Of a stretch of DNA of 6,338 bases, positions 1 to 6,338 are shown in pieces. Within the stretch, counting starts at the first letter, position 1; each line of letters begins with the position of its first letter. A model generated the notes under the pieces. The model did not search any database. It had not been told where the DNA came from and saw only the letters and a program-made list of their open reading frames with translations. Source of the stretch: Prevotella sp. (GTDB lineage Bacteria; Bacteroidota; Bacteroidia; Bacteroidales; Bacteroidaceae); contig JAGBQP010000089.1 of NCBI GenBank assembly GCA_017632825.1, positions 1-6,338 of the forward strand, given 5' to 3'. Both the position numbers and the translations under genes were made by a program.

Positions 1-1271
1 ATCTTCTGTGCCAGGGCCAGCAGACCTTGGTGGTTCACACCATTGATTTTACCTTCATAGTTCTGGTCATTACCCGAATAAGTCAGGGCAAAGTTGGTAG
101 AGAAACGGATACGGTCTGACACATTATAATCCAACACCATTCGCGTAGTGAACTGCTGGAACTTCTGCTTGATAATAGAGCCTGTCTGATGCTTGTAACC
201 GGCAGAGATACGGAACTGTGCCTTCTGACCACCACCGGTGATATTCATGTTGTAATCGTGCATCACACCAAACTGCTTCACGGCATCCACCCAGTCGGTG
301 TTGTTGTTCCAGTTCTCATACTCACTCCAGGTCTGGTCATAATTCAACTCGCGGATATTGGTTGTGGCGTCCGACTTCTGAGCGGGATTGTAGAACTCCT
401 CCTTCATCATCATCGTGTAGTCATCGCCATTCAGAAGCGTGTAGCCATCGGGCTGCCATGTCCCGGTTAACTTATAAGATAGGTTCACGCGCGTCTTGCC
501 ACGAGCACCGTGTTTGGTTGTAATGAGAATGACGCCGTTAGCACCCTTGGAACCCCAGATAGCGGTAGCAGCAGCATCCTTCAGCACCTGGATATTGGCA
601 ATATCCTCGACGTTTACCGATAGTAGCGAAGAGTAAGCCTCTTCGTCGGCGTTGGCAAAGTCGAAGTTCTCATCGGGGTTATCGAAGATTTTGTCATCAA
701 CGACAATCAATGGGTTGGCATCGCCGTTGATGGTTGTCACACCACGCAGACGCATCGTAGTACCGGCTCCAAGGTTACCCGAGTTAGCCACGATATCCAG
801 ACCGGCAATTTCACCCTGCAGAGCCTCATCAGCAGACGTAAACGCCAGACCCTCAATATTTTCCATATTCAGTGACTGTTGTGATGTAGCCACCTCCTTT
901 TTAGGAATAGTCAGACCGCCTGTGCTTGTACGTTTTGACTTTACGACAACCTCTTTCAACTGTGTATTCTCAGGCTCGAGCTTCACCTTAAATACAGTCT
1001 GATTGCCAATGGGCAGAATTTTAGTCTTGTCGCCTACATACGAGAATACCAGCTTGTTCTTGGTGCTTCTCACCGTCAGCGAGAAATTTCCGTCGAAGTC
1101 GGTCTGAGTGGCCGACACAATACGGTTGTTCGCATCGCGCTCTACGACGTTACCCATCATAACGGGACCATCGTTGTCGCTCAGCGTACCGGAGACACGC
1201 ACTCCCTGGGCCATCGCAGTGAAGCTGATGACGCTCAACAGAGCGGTAAACAGTATTTTCTTTATCATCAT
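1..1271 (-). CDS. SusC/RagA-family TonB-linked outer membrane receptor (N-terminal 423 residues, cut by window edge)
   Basis: This is an outer-membrane transporter that, in its family, pairs with a SusD-like lipoprotein and imports glycans, peptides or other large ligands using TonB energy. I translated it from the minus strand; the 3' part lies beyond base 1. Visible in order: a signal peptide (residues 1-21, cut after AMA before Q22); a carboxypeptidase-regulatory-like beta domain (about 24-99); a TonB-box-like stretch LKEVVV (105-110); and a plug domain (about 130-256) with the hallmarks ALQGEIAGLDI, MRLRGVTTING, NPLIVVDDKIF and VLKDAAATAIWGSKGANGVI. After residue 265 come alternating strands of the beta barrel. 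Family members usually have about 1000 residues, so roughly 40% is seen. Start: ATG ATG at 1271/1268; I took the first. It follows the FAS1 gene by 11 bp with no terminator between, so the two are probably co-transcribed. The N-terminal domain is atypical (GNVVERDANNR instead of the usual GVxVxVKGT). The family call is very secure; the substrate is unknown. Confidence 0.97.
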   Translation of the reverse strand, partial: MMIKKILFTALLSVISFTAMAQGVRVSGTLSDNDGPVMMGNVVERDANNRIVSATQTDFDGNFSLTVRSTKNKLVFSYVGDKTKILPIGNQTVFKVKLEPENTQLKEVVVKSKRTSTGGLTIPKKEVATSQQSLNMENIEGLAFTSADEALQGEIAGLDIVANSGNLGAGTTMRLRGVTTINGDANPLIVVDDKIFDNPDENFDFANADEEAYSSLLSVNVEDIANIQVLKDAAATAIWGSKGANGVILITTKHGARGKTRVNLSYKLTGTWQPDGYTLLNGDDYTMMMKEEFYNPAQKSDATTNIRELNYDQTWSEYENWNNNTDWVDAVKQFGVMHDYNMNITGGGQKAQFRISAGYKHQTGSIIKQKFQQFTTRMVLDYNVSDRIRFSTNFALTYSGNDQNYEGKINGVNHQGLLALAQK

Positions 1272-1282
1272 AGTCTTGGCCT

Positions 1283-4144
1283 TTAGAGTTTGTTTTGTTT
1301 CTTCAGTTGCTTGTAATTCTTCTGCATTCGGGCCTTAGCTTCGCGCGAACTCCATGCGTCGTTGAAGCGCTTGCTGGCGTAAACGTAGAAAGGCTCAGAG
1401 ATTTCGTGAACGGCACAGAACGAAGAGGTGTAAATCTCCGTAGCACTTGAACGCGAACTGTTAAACCAGTAGTCACGAGCCATTTTGTTTACAAGTTTAG
1501 AGCCGTCCGTAGCATCGATAACATGCTGTACGCCAGCCATATCCTGAACCGTGAGACGATTGTCCGTTCCTGTCACCTTCAGATCGATAGCGATACCGAG
1601 GTTGTCACGGCTCAGGCTGGGACATATCTGCATATCGAATGAGCCCTTATCGGCATACATCGACTGACTCTGGAAATGATAGCGGGCGAAATCGCGCATG
1701 GCACATATCTTGGCATACGCCTCGGCCTTGGCGTTCTCAACCTCAGCAGCGCTATACTCTCCGTCAGTGTACTTGGCATAAATGGCCTCAATTTCATTCC
1801 AACGCGGCAAACCGGCCTGATAGGCTTTTTCCATAGCCTCGTTGTTGGGAGCGTAGAGCGTATAGTTATAAGTATTGAACATCTTGACATTCTCGTCGAG
1901 GCAGCTATTCGACACAACGGTCTTGCCGCTACCGCGGTCAGAGGTGAAGATGATAAAGGCATCCTGCGGCGCAATGCCGAAAGAGTTGACAGAGTCACTA
2001 ATACCAGCCCACGCCAACAACTCCTTAGCCGAGAATCCGGCACAGACATTATAGAATTCTGAGAAGCGCTTGTCGCTGCGCAACGTCTTGCTGACGCTAT
2101 TCACAGGCGGCTGCAGAGCGCGGTCTATGCGGTAGGTGCGACCATTCTTCTGGTGGTGAACCACCTCAATGGTAGCGGGAGTAACGTGGTTGTCAATCTG
2201 CTGACCACCATAGACTTTCGTTCCTTCGGTACCAGCCTCGACATAGATTTCACCGCCATGTTTTGTCTTATAGAAATGCTTACCGCCCTGTCCGATGACT
2301 TCACCCTCGTTCAACACGATGGTGTGGTAGTTCAGGATATCGATGAGCAGAGACTTTACACGCGAGATGGACACTTCGCCAAGACGCTCCCCTACCTCAC
2401 CCGTCGTAGGATTGTAGGCATAACGGTCGCAGTGCAGTGTCGTACGTGTGGTAGCGTCATAGTAGAACTTCAGTGCCTCGGGCTGCTGATGGCCCAACGA
2501 TGTGGGGTCAACATAGAAGTGGTCGAAGGCCTCGTCGTCGGGAACGAAGAAGCCGAAGTTGGCGGTCATAGCCAGCAGATAGTAACTGAAGCCTACGTTC
2601 AGCTTGTTCGAAGACGACTGTGCCTCTGGGTCGGTAACAGCCCAGTTCATGACCTGCATATCAAGATATGTTGACGACGGACCCATGACACTCTGGTATC
2701 GGTCAGGTGCTATCATCTGGTTCAGTTTGTAGATAACACCATTATTGGCCATCACGATATCGTACTTTCCATCGTTCTTCTGCTGTAGCAGTCCCAGGTT
2801 CATGCCCATATTCATCTGAGCATCGTTCTGAATGCCCTCGAAGCGACTGGGTACGGTATTGATGAAAGACGGTTTCATGAGGTTCTTGACGAAGTTCGTC
2901 AGGATGTCGGGACGCTTTGACTGCAGCGAGTCAAGGTTCTCCAGCAGATTCTCCTTGGTGTTGGGACGATCGCCATAGATATCAATCAGATAAGCACCAT
3001 TGCCCTCGACAAAGAACTGCTCGATGGCAGCATCGACCGGCACAAACATTGCAGCCACGTCGTTGATGGAGTAGTCCACCTGATTGGTTGACTGCAGCGG
3101 GCTGTACTGGTTCCATCCCGGGTCGAATGCCAATACCGACGAGCCGGAAACGATATTGCCGTCTGGGTCGTTTGTAATAACATGGCCCGTCTGGTTGCTC
3201 AGATAGCGAATTTGGTAAATACTATCAATCTGCTCTGCATCGTTCTGACGTGCCCAGGCGTTATAGTCGTTGGTAACTGCTGCTGAATAGTAAGGCACAG
3301 CAAAGTAGTCAAGAATACGACTGAAATATTTCGTATCGTCAGCACCACGCAGCACCTGTCCGATATTGCCCGGCGGCACGATGACGTCCTCCATCTGGTG
3401 CACATAACCGTTCATGCAGGTCACATCGCTATGAATGATGCGGTCGCCGAAGATGTAAGCCACACCATCGGCATACGGAGTACCCGTCAGTACGGCAAAG
3501 TCGCTATTGTCGCCAGCAGTCGTAATACCGTTCTGCAACATGTGTTCACGAGTGAAGTGAACCATCATCGGACGCGAGGCATCGCTCACGAGATAGATTC
3601 CCTTGTCGCGGAACTTATCCCAGTACTTATTGTTCTGGGGCATGTCGCTGCCCTTCAGCACATGCTGCACCGTGTCAATCACGCTGGCATTCGTCTGGTG
3701 CTTCATAGCCAGGCCTTTCTCGGTGGTGGGGTTGCTGTTGTCTGTTGTATTACTGCGATTCGACAACATGTTCAGCAACAGCGCGTTGTCAAGCATCGAG
3801 TTGTAAAGCAACAACTTCTTTTGGGCTTCCGTCAGCTGTTCATAGCTCGTCACGCCCCAACTGTTGGATTGAAAGAAACGCTTGAAAGCCTCGTCATTAG
3901 CGGGAAACACCGTTTTCGAACCCGTGCGGTTCAAGGTCTCCGTCAAGTTCAGATCGTCAACCAACCGCAAATAGGTAGTGAAGGTGCCCGTCAGTCGAGA
4001 CTGATCAGGGTTCTTCAATTCCTGATAGATGCTGCCACCAAGCCACGAAGGCTTCGAGTCTGCATCCACTGGCTCATTCTTATCAATACAGCCAGACATC
4101 AATCCCGACAATACGAGAGAGACACAGAAAAAGAATTTCTTCAT
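1283..4144 (-). CDS. Multi-FAS1 (fasciclin) domain lipoprotein upstream of SusC
   Basis: This 953-residue protein is a predicted surface lipoprotein. Residues 1-18 are a type II signal peptide ending in LMSG, and Cys19 is the lipidation site; acidic residues follow soon after (IDKNEPVDAD), which in Bacteroidota fits export to the cell surface. Four FAS1-like modules can be read from their conserved motifs: about 37-258 (TVFPANDEAF at 78-87, closing NGYVHQMEDVIVPP), 259-480 (AMFVPVDAAI at 365-374, closing NNGVIYKLNQMIAP), 486-680 (GFFVPDDEAF at 531-540, closing NGRTYRIDRALQPP) and 684-882 (TLYAPNNEAM at 762-771). The modules are 195-222 residues against about 140 for a typical FAS1, so they hold insertions. 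The tail from 932 is strongly basic. FAS1 domains generally mediate adhesion or ligand binding; here the tight spacing to SusC suggests a binding role in the same uptake complex, which is inference. The start ATG has no Shine-Dalgarno but an A/T-rich leader. Confidence 0.93.
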   Translation of the reverse strand: MKKFFFCVSLVLSGLMSGCIDKNEPVDADSKPSWLGGSIYQELKNPDQSRLTGTFTTYLRLVDDLNLTETLNRTGSKTVFPANDEAFKRFFQSNSWGVTSYEQLTEAQKKLLLYNSMLDNALLLNMLSNRSNTTDNSNPTTEKGLAMKHQTNASVIDTVQHVLKGSDMPQNNKYWDKFRDKGIYLVSDASRPMMVHFTREHMLQNGITTAGDNSDFAVLTGTPYADGVAYIFGDRIIHSDVTCMNGYVHQMEDVIVPPGNIGQVLRGADDTKYFSRILDYFAVPYYSAAVTNDYNAWARQNDAEQIDSIYQIRYLSNQTGHVITNDPDGNIVSGSSVLAFDPGWNQYSPLQSTNQVDYSINDVAAMFVPVDAAIEQFFVEGNGAYLIDIYGDRPNTKENLLENLDSLQSKRPDILTNFVKNLMKPSFINTVPSRFEGIQNDAQMNMGMNLGLLQQKNDGKYDIVMANNGVIYKLNQMIAPDRYQSVMGPSSTYLDMQVMNWAVTDPEAQSSSNKLNVGFSYYLLAMTANFGFFVPDDEAFDHFYVDPTSLGHQQPEALKFYYDATTRTTLHCDRYAYNPTTGEVGERLGEVSISRVKSLLIDILNYHTIVLNEGEVIGQGGKHFYKTKHGGEIYVEAGTEGTKVYGGQQIDNHVTPATIEVVHHQKNGRTYRIDRALQPPVNSVSKTLRSDKRFSEFYNVCAGFSAKELLAWAGISDSVNSFGIAPQDAFIIFTSDRGSGKTVVSNSCLDENVKMFNTYNYTLYAPNNEAMEKAYQAGLPRWNEIEAIYAKYTDGEYSAAEVENAKAEAYAKICAMRDFARYHFQSQSMYADKGSFDMQICPSLSRDNLGIAIDLKVTGTDNRLTVQDMAGVQHVIDATDGSKLVNKMARDYWFNSSRSSATEIYTSSFCAVHEISEPFYVYASKRFNDAWSSREAKARMQKNYKQLKKQNKL

Positions 4145-4211
4145 AAGTTGTTATTAGTTATATTTATCGTTCTATCAAGCTACGGTAATAAGTACACTTG
4201 TTTTCAAGTTG

Positions 4212-4247
4212 CAAAATAACTAAAAAAATATGAAACAGCCAAACAAA
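4212..4247 (-). promoter_or_regulatory. Bacteroidota-type promoter for the FAS1-SusC operon
   Basis: On the minus strand, TTTGTTTG (4247-4240) is followed, 20 bp after its second TTTG, by TTATTTTG (4219-4212), which matches the TAnnTTTG -7 element at all fixed positions but one (T in place of A at its second base). Transcription would start near 4205, leaving a leader of about 60 nt. It lies downstream of the 4380-4342 terminator, so the FAS1 and SusC genes are likely expressed separately from the gene before them. Confidence 0.6.
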
Positions 4248-4341
4248 CCATCCTGCAATTATTGATTTTCTCCTACACTATTTGCGCCTATGAAGTAGGT
4301 GTTAGATAGAAATTTGAAAATACGAATCGTTGATAGCGACT

Positions 4342-4380
4342 AAAAACAAAAAAAGGAGAGCGCAACCATAAGCGCCCTCC
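4342..4380 (-). terminator. Rho-independent terminator of the 492-residue secreted protein gene
   Basis: Read on the minus strand, GGAGGGCGC (4380-4372) pairs with GCGCTCTCC (4363-4355) around an 8-nt loop, giving a 9-bp stem with one G:U pair. It is followed at once by TTTTTTTGTTTTT (4354-4342). It lies 25 bp past the stop codon at 4406. The T-tract occurs only on the minus side, so it works in that direction. Confidence 0.93.
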
Positions 4381-4405
4381 CTGAACATATGTATTTTTGT
4401 CGAAA

Positions 4406-5884
4406 TTACTTAACCACAAACTTTTTGCCATTCTGAATAAGCAGACCCTTAGCACCTGTGGCCACCTTCATACCCATGAGGTTATAGACGGCAGCGCTCT
4501 TCTCTGCAACGCTCTCCACCTCCTGGATTGTTGTCGGATCAGCAGCCTCCTCGTAGATGGTAATGCTCTTGATGTACTCGCCTCGGTTAATCTCAAAGCC
4601 GACCATCAAGTTCTCGGTCTCACCATCCTTATCCTTCACCTGATATATAGCACGACCAACCTCTTCGTTGATAACATCCTTAGCTGCACCGGCATCAGGA
4701 CCCAACTTCAAATCCATTGTATAGTCCATCGTCTCAAAGATTACACCAGTATATACGAACTCAACATACTGTCCTTTCTTCAAACCACCGACAGCGCCAC
4801 AACGACCAGCGCTGACAGATACGAGTCCTTCACCGTCGACGATTTTGTATCCTTTAGAATTGCTTGAATTAACGACTGCCTGGAAAGCAAGATTCTCGAG
4901 CCCCTCATTTGTGCAGAACTGTACACCATTACACTGTTTGTTGCCGGCGTTCCAAATCAGGAAGCTCTCACCGCCAATAGCCAATTCCACGTCACCCATA
5001 GCGGTGAAATCGTAGCTCTTAGCAACCTGATGTTCCTTTGCCTTGAAGTCGCTAACGACAACAACAGTGGTGTCCTCGTCAACGCCGGGGTTACCAATCC
5101 ACGTCAGTTTGACAGGAATCTCACCTGCTCCCTTGGCGGTAATCAACCCGTTTTCACCGAGTTCGATAACATCGTTCTCGGGGCTCACACCACCATTTTC
5201 CATGAATGTTTCAATGTCACCTGCATACCAGACGCAGTCTTCCGTGAAGGTCGCAGGCACAATCGTGGGCATAATCTGGTAATTGGCGCCAGGAATAAGA
5301 TGTACAGTGTCTGGAGTTAACGTAATAGTTGGTTTGTCAGCAGCTGGCTCATTATATGTTACGGTGTAACATGCGTTGAGCTGCTTATTCTTTGTGACAT
5401 TTGAATTATCGAAATGTATTGTAATAACCTCCTTGGCATTAATGTTTGGTATAGTCAGGATATCAGACTCCCCTTTTCCACTGGGAAGAAACACACCACC
5501 TGTGAACTCTGCAGCGACACCATCTACTTCCACACCCGTAACCTTGATAGCAGGAAGCTCCGGATCAACACCTGTATCATTAGCAATGGCCTCAATTTCA
5601 AGTGCGGCGATGGTGTATGGCTTATTCACAAGAAACTCCACTTTACCTCCATCTTGACCTGTGCGCAATTTAACTCCATTACTGGGCATGGTGCCTGCCT
5701 TATTAGAGCCACCACCAGCATTGTACGTGCCAGGGATTGTGTAACTAGTGCCAGTAATTGCTGCGTCCTTTGTGGCTCCTGATGACTGAGCGAATGTTTC
5801 TGTCAGCTGTGCAAACATGGTGTTGCAAGCAAACAGGGCTGCTGCAACGAGCAGCACTTTCTTCATTGAGTAAATTTTCTTCAT
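4406..5884 (-). CDS. Secreted beta-sandwich/Ig-like protein with T9SS-like C-terminal sorting tail
   Basis: I do not recognise this 492-residue protein as a named gene. It has a signal peptide ending in TMFA before Q26. Residues 26-178 are beta-rich without a motif I can name (KVEFLVNKPY, TGVEVDGVAAEFTGG, VITIHFDN). Residues 184-280 look like a bacterial Ig-like (BIG2-type) domain: TITLTPDTVHLIPG, then VWYAG, then ENGLITAKGAGEIPVKLTW. Residues 285-445 form another beta-rich region, starting YDFTAMGDVELAIGG, with no family I can assign. Residues 453-492 (IQEV, AAVYNLMG, KGLLIQNGKKFVVK) resemble the C-terminal sorting domain of type IX secretion substrates. There is no catalytic motif, so a structural, adhesive or binding role is the best guess. 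A second in-frame ATG at 5866 (Met7, again followed by KK) would give an equally good signal peptide; I kept the upstream ATG because it sits in the A/T-rich leader. It has its own promoter-like element and its own terminator, so it is probably a single-gene transcript. Confidence 0.9.
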   Translation of the reverse strand: MKKIYSMKKVLLVAAALFACNTMFAQLTETFAQSSGATKDAAITGTSYTIPGTYNAGGGSNKAGTMPSNGVKLRTGQDGGKVEFLVNKPYTIAALEIEAIANDTGVDPELPAIKVTGVEVDGVAAEFTGGVFLPSGKGESDILTIPNINAKEVITIHFDNSNVTKNKQLNACYTVTYNEPAADKPTITLTPDTVHLIPGANYQIMPTIVPATFTEDCVWYAGDIETFMENGGVSPENDVIELGENGLITAKGAGEIPVKLTWIGNPGVDEDTTVVVVSDFKAKEHQVAKSYDFTAMGDVELAIGGESFLIWNAGNKQCNGVQFCTNEGLENLAFQAVVNSSNSKGYKIVDGEGLVSVSAGRCGAVGGLKKGQYVEFVYTGVIFETMDYTMDLKLGPDAGAAKDVINEEVGRAIYQVKDKDGETENLMVGFEINRGEYIKSITIYEEAADPTTIQEVESVAEKSAAVYNLMGMKVATGAKGLLIQNGKKFVVK

Positions 5885-5933
5885 AAGCTTATAGTTATTA
5901 ATATTATATTTGATCGCTTCAGTTTACTGCGTG

Positions 5934-5963
5934 CAAAGATACATATAATATTTGATACACAAA
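5934..5963 (-). promoter_or_regulatory. Bacteroidota-type promoter for the 492-residue secreted protein gene
   Basis: On the minus strand, TTTG (5963-5960) is followed after 18 bp by TATCTTTG (5941-5934), a full match to the TAnnTTTG -7 element recognised by the primary sigma factor of Bacteroides and relatives. The spacer is about 1 bp shorter than the usual 19 or so. Transcription would begin near 5927-5929, giving a leader of roughly 45 nt before the ATG at 5884. Confidence 0.75.
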
Positions 5964-5977
5964 CTATGTTTTTTGCT

Positions 5978-5993
5978 ATAACAGTTGTGTTAT
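5978..5993. promoter_or_regulatory. Inverted repeat upstream of promoter, possible regulator site
   Basis: ATAACA and TGTTAT form perfect 6-bp arms around GTTG. The centre is about 58 bp upstream of the inferred transcription start of the 492-residue protein gene and 14 bp upstream of its TTTG element, a common place for an activator dimer. It has no T-tract and lies past the strong terminator of the preceding gene, so a role as terminator is less likely. The arms are short and A/T-rich, so chance is a real alternative. Confidence 0.35.
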
Positions 5994-6018
5994 TTGCGAT
6001 ACGACATATAGACACAAC

Positions 6019-6054
6019 AAAGACGGGAACGCAGCAATTTGCGTCCCCGTCTTT
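6019..6054 (-). terminator. Hairpin terminator of the upstream secreted protein gene
   Basis: Arms 6054-6040 and 6033-6019 form a 15-bp stem on the minus-strand transcript, with one G:U pair and a 6-nt loop. The stem core is GACGGGGACGC against GCGTTCCCGTC, flanked by AAA and TTT. It starts 29 bp past the stop at 6084. The downstream T-tract is weak (TTTGTTGTGT), so termination may depend mostly on the strong stem; it may also protect the 3' end of the mRNA. Confidence 0.85.
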
Positions 6055-6083
6055 AGAATAATGGATAATTGGAGAAGTTGTGA

Positions 6084-6338
6084 TTATTTCACCACATACT
6101 TCTTACCGTTCTGGATATACAGGCCCTTTGCAGGAGCGGCATTCAGACGCTGACCGCTGATGCTGTAGATAGCAGCATTGGCACCTGCCACCTGAACTTC
6201 CTGAATACCACTGACGAGGTTGGGCTCTACATAGTCACCTGTCTTGGTCAGCGAGATGTCGTCGAGCGAGATCTTCTTGGCTGCGTCGTCATTCTTGACA
6301 ACCAGCTTGGCACCGGCAGGGATGGCAACACCCTCAAC
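6084..6338 (-). CDS. C-terminal fragment of a secreted protein with T9SS-like sorting tail (5' end outside window)
   Basis: Only the last 84 codons and the TAA stop (6086-6084) are present; the start lies beyond base 6338. The first visible half, with IPAGAKLVVKNDDAAKK and ISLDDISLTKTG, looks like the end of a beta-sandwich module; an i-LDD-isL strand often closes carbohydrate-binding or choice-of-anchor type domains in Bacteroidota, though this is only suggestive. The last 40 residues (IQEV, AAIYSISGQRL, AKGLYIQNGKKYVVK) match the tail of the neighbouring 492-residue protein closely and look like a type IX secretion C-terminal sorting domain. It ends before a strong hairpin terminator at 6054-6019. 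The body of the protein is unseen, so its function cannot be given. The reading frame is supported by the conserved tail ending exactly at the stop. Confidence 0.9.
   Translation of the reverse strand, partial: VEGVAIPAGAKLVVKNDDAAKKISLDDISLTKTGDYVEPNLVSGIQEVQVAGANAAIYSISGQRLNAAPAKGLYIQNGKKYVVK

Noticed and set aside
1919..1942. Walker-A-like SDRGSGKT (residues 735-742) in the FAS1 protein
   Set aside because: The first Gly of GxxxxGK[ST] is Ser here, and there is no Walker B or nucleotide-binding fold; the stretch lies in a loop of FAS1 module 4 of an exported protein.
2153..2674. A 173-codon plus-strand open frame inside the FAS1 gene
   Set aside because: Antisense shadow of modules 3 and neighbouring sequence; no recognisable motif, signal peptide or initiation context.
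3398..4219. A 273-codon open frame on the plus strand opposite the FAS1 gene
   Set aside because: It lies almost wholly antisense to a gene with clear FAS1 motifs and a lipoprotein signal; its translation is His/Val/Arg-rich with no domain, and there is no promoter or start context.
4272..4299. Weak inverted repeat CCTAC/GTAGG upstream of the FAS1 promoter
   Set aside because: Only 5-bp arms around an 18-nt loop, with an overlapping alternative pairing; not distinguishable from chance in A/T-rich spacer DNA.
4397..4867. Plus-strand open frame opposite the end of the 492-residue protein gene
   Set aside because: It is the complement of the conserved C-terminal sorting tail, whose minus-strand frame is confirmed by the second copy at 6087-6206.
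5819..5836. Possible lipobox LFAC (Cys20) in the 492-residue protein
   Set aside because: Phe at the -2 position is poor for signal peptidase II, while the TMFA cleavage site before Q26 is a good signal peptidase I site.
1..6338. Mobile elements, CRISPR arrays, tRNA or rRNA genes
   Set aside because: No transposase or integrase frame, no regularly spaced direct repeats, and no cloverleaf or rRNA-like stretch was seen on either strand.

Overview
The window looks like a chromosomal piece of a Bacteroidota genome, most likely the Bacteroidales and Prevotella/Bacteroides type. The reasons are a SusC/RagA-type TonB-dependent receptor, a multi-FAS1 lipoprotein, two proteins ending in T9SS-like C-terminal tails, promoter-like elements of the Bacteroidota form (TTTG, spacer, TAnnTTTG), and start codons without Shine-Dalgarno sequences. 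The genus is inferred from style only; no marker gene is present.

All four genes lie on the minus strand, so transcription runs from high to low coordinates. (1) 6338-6084 is the 3' end of a secreted protein with a C-terminal sorting-like tail, closed by a strong hairpin at 6054-6019. (2) A near-consensus promoter at 5963-5934, with a 6-bp-arm inverted repeat just upstream, precedes a 492-residue secreted beta-sandwich/Ig-like protein (5884-4406). This gene carries the same kind of tail and ends at a textbook hairpin plus T-tract (4380-4342). (3) A second promoter-like element at 4247-4212 precedes a 953-residue lipoprotein built of four enlarged fasciclin (FAS1) modules (4144-1283). (4) Only 11 bp later starts a SusC/RagA outer-membrane receptor (from 1271), which runs off the left edge after 423 residues.

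Genes 3 and 4 almost certainly form one operon. A SusD/RagB lipoprotein would be expected downstream, beyond base 1. The likely picture is a nutrient-uptake locus in which a surface FAS1 lipoprotein works with a TonB-dependent transporter, beside two independently transcribed secreted proteins. The substrate cannot be read from this window. No RNA genes, mobile elements, CRISPR arrays or transposon ends were seen. The two intergenic stretches (4145-4405 and 5885-6083) are each under 300 bases and are largely explained by terminators, promoters and leaders.
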